From: Martinezella miluonensis | GTDB lineage: Bacteria > Pseudomonadota > Alphaproteobacteria > Rhizobiales > Rhizobiaceae | Direction: 5' to 3' | Length of the DNA stretch: 56,034 nucleotides | Assembly (NCBI RefSeq): GCF_900094545.1 | Contig: NZ_FMAH01000042.1 | Span: 1-56,034 of the forward strand | Shown here: one piece after another, positions 53,208 to 56,034 of the stretch | Layout of the letters: each line of letters begins with the position of its first letter | Position numbering within the stretch: position 1 is the stretch's first letter | The notes under the pieces: model-generated | The model's database searches: none | What the model saw: the letters and a program-made list of their open reading frames with translations, nothing else | What the model was told of the DNA's origin: nothing | Translations under genes and position numbers: made by a program

Positions 53208-54104
53208 GTGAAGGTATCAGACAGTTTGCGGGTCGATGCTTTCTCGATGCATATCGGCGACATTAAAGACGTGGAGCTCGACCAGTTGCACGCGCTGTCG
53301 ATCTCGGTCCAGTGGCCGCATCGAGCCGAGGACTGGGAGTTCTTGCGACAGACGGGCAGTGGGATCGTCGCACTCGATGAGATCGGGCGCGTAATGGGAT
53401 CTGCCATGTGGTTTCCGCATGGAGACGGGTTTGCCACCGTTGGCATGGTGATTACTTCGCCACGCCTGCAGACCAATGGCACCGGCCAATGGCTGATGAA
53501 CCAGATTCTCGATGCGGTTGCCGGTCGCCATCTTAGCCTCAGCGCAACGCGGGCGTCGCGTCGCTTGTATCTTTCGCTAGATTTCAAGCCGGAGAAAACG
53601 GTCTACCAATGCCAGGGGGAGGCAAGGATCGCAAAGGGTTTTGCTTCGCTGCCTTTGAAGGGCGCGGTACGGCAGCTTGTTGCCGACGATCTTGCGGCGA
53701 TCTCCCAGCTCGACGCCGTTGCATTCGGTGTCGATCGGTCGGAACTGATCGGGCGTCTCGATGAGCAGTCGATCGGCTATGGCCTGTTTCATGGCCAGGA
53801 TTTGCATGCTTTTTCTCTATGCCGGCCGTTTGGACGCGGCCATGTCGTCGGACCGGTCGTTGCGTCGAATGATGCCGACGCAATTGCAGTCGTCTCTCCG
53901 CATGTGGTCCGCAATACCGGCCAATTTCTTCGTCTCGATACGCATGTGGGCGCAGGTGATTTTGCGTCTTACCTCGTGCAATCTGGAATGATCGTCGACG
54001 ATACCGTCCTGACCATGTCGCTTGGAAAACATCCCCCCAATAGAAACAGGGCAGCAACTGAGACAACGACCACATATGCACTTGCCAGTCAGACGCTTGG
54101 TTGA
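53208..54104 (+). CDS. GNAT family N-acetyltransferase, two-domain
   Basis: The product has 298 residues and is a paralog of the GNAT protein at 36427-37266. It shares WPHRAEDW near residue 42 and the C-terminal RPFGRGHVVGPVVAS motif. The acetyl-CoA loop here reads TNGTGQWLMNQ, weaker than the RGRGLGRK of the paralog, so its catalytic capacity is uncertain. GTG at 53208 is the start, with GAGG 9 bases upstream. It runs opposite to the neighbouring FAD oxidase gene, separated by a 223-base divergent promoter region (52985-53207). Confidence 0.83.
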   Translation: MKVSDSLRVDAFSMHIGDIKDVELDQLHALSISVQWPHRAEDWEFLRQTGSGIVALDEIGRVMGSAMWFPHGDGFATVGMVITSPRLQTNGTGQWLMNQILDAVAGRHLSLSATRASRRLYLSLDFKPEKTVYQCQGEARIAKGFASLPLKGAVRQLVADDLAAISQLDAVAFGVDRSELIGRLDEQSIGYGLFHGQDLHAFSLCRPFGRGHVVGPVVASNDADAIAVVSPHVVRNTGQFLRLDTHVGAGDFASYLVQSGMIVDDTVLTMSLGKHPPNRNRAATETTTTYALASQTLG

Positions 54105-54769
54105 CGTCTAACTGCTGTTGCCGTTGCGGTGTCTTTTGTAGCGGGAGCCGTTATGTACGATGTTGCGATGGGCCTTCCCGCTGATGCTCATCTTGTTACC
54201 GAAATCTAGAAGATAGAACACTGGAAGTTGATCGCCTGCGGTCGCCCAAGGTTTATCTCGCTGCGAAAGTTAAGTCTCTCGATAGGATCCCGGAGGCTTG
54301 CCGTCTTTGCCTACTGCAACGGCAGTTACAAACAGCTTGTCTTTGTCCTTTCGATCTGACTGTAGACGATGTTGACACGGCTTGCGACGGCGAGGTTCGG
54401 CATATTCTCTTGAACGTTTCTCCCGTGGAGAAAAGGGAAGACGGTTCTATTGCGAACATGCGGTCTAATCGCCGCGGGATGAAAGTTCAGTGGCAGGTCA
54501 ACACCACAACATGCTCCGTAAGATGATCGCCTGGGTGAATTGCTGCGACCCTCTAAGCGGTTCGCGCCATTTCCTCAGTTCTACGGCGGTGTCGAAATCT
54601 TCCTCGAAACTCCGGACCAGCCCCTACGACATCAAGCCGATGCCGGAGGTCTGAACGGTTCGCCGAGAACCCTGGCTTCCTCCCGTTGCTGGGTTGCCTC
54701 GCTTGCTAAAAAGCTCCCGCAGGCTTGGGCTTGGGCATGTCAAAGGCACTTCTGGCGCGATCGGCCAGT
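54105..54769. other. Decayed region before the insertion sequences
   Basis: No complete gene. A short plus-strand frame ending near 54209 encodes a hydrophobic VAVSFVAGAVMYDVAMG stretch, and a minus-strand frame in about 54260-54400 reads sensibly only after frame changes (one part is KLFVTAVAVGKDGKPP, like the end of a hotdog-fold thioesterase, at low confidence). Both look like remnants. Confidence 0.35.
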
Positions 54770-55684
54770 CTTAGAGCCTGACCGAAAAAGAGTTGAGTGA
54801 AATCAATCGTTTGTGATTCTGTTTGTTTGCTTAGGACGAACGGAGACCACAATGGGCTGGACTGATTTCACCCGTGGGCAATATGCCCGACGTGCAAGGC
54901 GGTATGCAGGCGATCTGACGGACCGGGAATGGGGGTTAATTTCATCTTGCCTGCCCGGCCCGAGGCGGTTGGGCAGGCCGCGCAGCACCGATCTTCGCGA
55001 GGTCGTGAATGCGTTGCTTTACATTGCCACGACGGGGTGCCAGTGGCGGATGCTGCCGAAGGATTTTCCGCCCTTTACGACGGTTCAGGCTTACTTCTAC
55101 GAATGGCGAGCCATTGGATTATGGGGCCGGATCAGCCACCGGCTTGTGATGGAAACGCGCGAGCTGGAAGGCAGACAGGCCTCCCCATCTGCTGGGGTGA
55201 TCGACAGCCAGAGCGTTAAAACCACCGAAAGCGGAGGAGTTGCCGGCTATGACGCCGGTAAGACGCGACAAACTGCGTTTGCGCTGACATCAAGGGTCGC
55301 AAGCGGCACATCGTCGTTGACACGCTCGGATTGATGGTTGGGCTCGTGGTTCACAGTGCCGATATCCAGGATCGCGACGGCGCACCTGCCGTTCTCAAAA
55401 CCATTCTCAAGCGCTGGCCCTGGCTGAGGCACATCTTCGCCGATGGCGGCTATGCCGGACCAAAACTGAGGGGCGCATTGCAGAAGGTCGCGGCGTTCAC
55501 GCTTCAGATCGTCAAACGGACCGATAAGGCCAAGGGTTTCGAAGTCCTACCGCGCCGCTGGGTCGTGGAGCGCACCTTCGCATGGCTTGGCAGATGCCGA
55601 CGTTTGGCAAAGGATTGGGAGAAATCGATCGCATCAGCCGAAGCCTGGATCGTCATCGCCCACATCCGAATACTGACCCGACGC
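54770..55684 (+). mobile_element. IS5-family insertion sequence (truncated)
   Basis: It contains an IS5-type transposase frame (see the transposase entry). The left end is placed near 54770, where the sequence changes to GAGCCTGACCGAAAAAG, a typical IS5-family start, but the exact border and target duplication are not proven. The right end is missing because IS3-family sequence begins at about 55685. Confidence 0.65.
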
Positions 55685-55729
55685 TGGAGTGAACCCCTGG
55701 GGCTGGACCAGCGATGCGCGTCAAACTAA
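54852..55729 (+). pseudogene. IS5-family transposase, disrupted
   Basis: The first frame (from ATG 54852, GGAG upstream) encodes the N-terminal half: TDREWGLI, RSTDLREVVNALLYI, GCQWRMLPKDFPPF, VIDSQSVKTTESGGVAGYDAGK, with the first DDE Asp. It then stops at 55334. The adjoining frame carries IKGRKRHIVVDTLGLMVGLV, FADGGYAGPKL (second Asp) and RWVVERTFAWLGRCRRLAKDWE (Glu), to 55684. Between GYDAGK and IKGRKRH there are about 26 bases where relatives, from memory, have about one codon, suggesting an insertion or shift. The last residues before the stop at 55729 are already IS3-derived. Confidence 0.75.
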
Positions 55730-56034
55730 GCCGCCTGCTGGGCGAGTTGGGTTTCAAATTCTGCTGGCGATCGATAGCCAAGGGCTGAGTGCAACCGCCT
55801 GGCATTGTAGATCTCCTCGATGAACCTGGGCAAGCGGTCAGCCACGTCCGCGAAGGTCTCGTAGCCAGCGGGGTAGATATCTTCCACTTTCAAGGTCTTC
55901 ATGAAGCTCTCTGCCTGCGCATTATGATAAGGGTTGCCGACGGCGCTCATGGAACCCTGTAGACCAGCGGCATCGAGCGCCCGTCGATAGGTCTCACTTG
56001 CGTATTGGCATCCGCGATCCGTGTGGTGAATGCA
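55685..56034 (-). mobile_element. IS3-family insertion sequence (partial)
   Basis: The right end of this element starts at about 55685 with TGGAGTGAACCCCTGG and a following GGACC, like terminal inverted repeats of IS3 elements. It interrupts the IS5 transposase at its final conserved RILTRR motif. The rest of the element lies beyond the window edge. Confidence 0.6.
55726..56034 (-). CDS. IS3-family transposase OrfB, C-terminal part
   Basis: Partial CDS of 103 codons (including the TAG stop) that enters from the window end. It shows the IS3 integrase-core signature: CIHHTDRGCQYAS with the second DDE Asp near the window edge, then GNPYHNAQAESFMKTLKVE with the catalytic Glu, FIEEIYNARRLHSALGYRSP. 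Stop TAG at 55728-55726. The N-terminal part and OrfA lie outside the window. Confidence 0.85.
   Translation of the reverse strand, partial: CIHHTDRGCQYASETYRRALDAAGLQGSMSAVGNPYHNAQAESFMKTLKVEDIYPAGYETFADVADRLPRFIEEIYNARRLHSALGYRSPAEFETQLAQQAA

Noticed and set aside
1..56034. CRISPR array, tRNA/rRNA or prophage genes
   Set aside because: No spaced repeats, tRNA clover-leaf or phage structural genes were seen.

Overview
The window reads as accessory DNA of a Rhizobiaceae-type alphaproteobacterium (Rhizobium, Sinorhizobium or Agrobacterium group). The grounds are the GC-rich coding style, many ABC importers in catabolic operons, an IalB-family secreted protein, a DUF736-type plasmid gene remnant, and IS5/IS3 transposases of rhizobial appearance. 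I see no rRNA, tRNA, CRISPR array or replication genes. The density of broken genes and insertion sequences fits a plasmid or a genomic island, but the replicon cannot be decided from this window.

Region 1 (1-6.1 kb) is an envelope/secretion region that is partly decayed. It holds a LysR C-terminal fragment, an SPW-repeat membrane protein, an IalB-family protein, an intact two-partner-secretion outer-membrane transporter (TpsB), two lipoproteins, and a short N-terminal stump of what looks like the TpsA partner.

Region 2 (6.2-17.5 kb) is a GntR/FCD repressor gene divergent from a tight ten-gene operon. The operon encodes a PF06684 amino-acid-synthesis family protein, an alpha/beta hydrolase, a flavin reductase fused to a Nudix-like tail, a luciferase-like monooxygenase, an aldehyde dehydrogenase, a NIPSNAP protein, a polyamine-type ABC importer (four genes) and a succinate-semialdehyde-type dehydrogenase. 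A perfect palindrome of the FadR-operator type lies in the intergenic promoter region. Together they look like an uptake-plus-oxidation pathway in which a two-component flavin monooxygenase opens or hydroxylates a nitrogenous compound and the carbon leaves as a dicarboxylate semialdehyde. The substrate is unknown.

Region 3 (17.5-25.2 kb) mixes remnants with intact genes. The remnants are a DUF736 gene with a one-base deletion, a frameshifted secreted protein, a small gene with an amber stop and an Lrp/AsnC fragment. The intact genes are a His/Tyr/Arg-rich secreted peptide, a polar-amino-acid ABC importer (19.6-22.4 kb) and two short-chain dehydrogenases. An aldehyde dehydrogenase follows at 25.2-26.6 kb.

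Region 4 (26.8-54.1 kb) is a large catabolic block. It contains an oligopeptide-type ABC importer with a two-domain ATPase, an AsnC regulator, three FAD amine/amino-acid oxidases, a class III aminotransferase, two type II haloacid-dehalogenase-like proteins, three GNAT acetyltransferases, a succinate-semialdehyde-type and a second aldehyde dehydrogenase, a tartrate/isopropylmalate-type dehydrogenase, a LysR regulator, hydantoinase/oxoprolinase A and B subunits, a cupin, a GhrA-type hydroxyacid dehydrogenase and an M20 deacylase. The likely logic is import of an N-substituted or cyclic amino-acid derivative, ATP-dependent opening by HyuAB, deacylation by the M20 enzyme, amine removal by oxidases or transaminase, and oxidation of the aldehyde. 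Paralogous pairs (FAD oxidase, two-domain GNAT, HAD) lie on opposite sides of the block.

Region 5 (54.1-56.0 kb) is decayed sequence, then an IS5-family element with a disrupted transposase reading frame whose 3' end is cut by an IS3-family element running off the window.

A recurring detail is that each of the three ABC importers has a stem-loop between the binding-protein gene and the next transporter gene.
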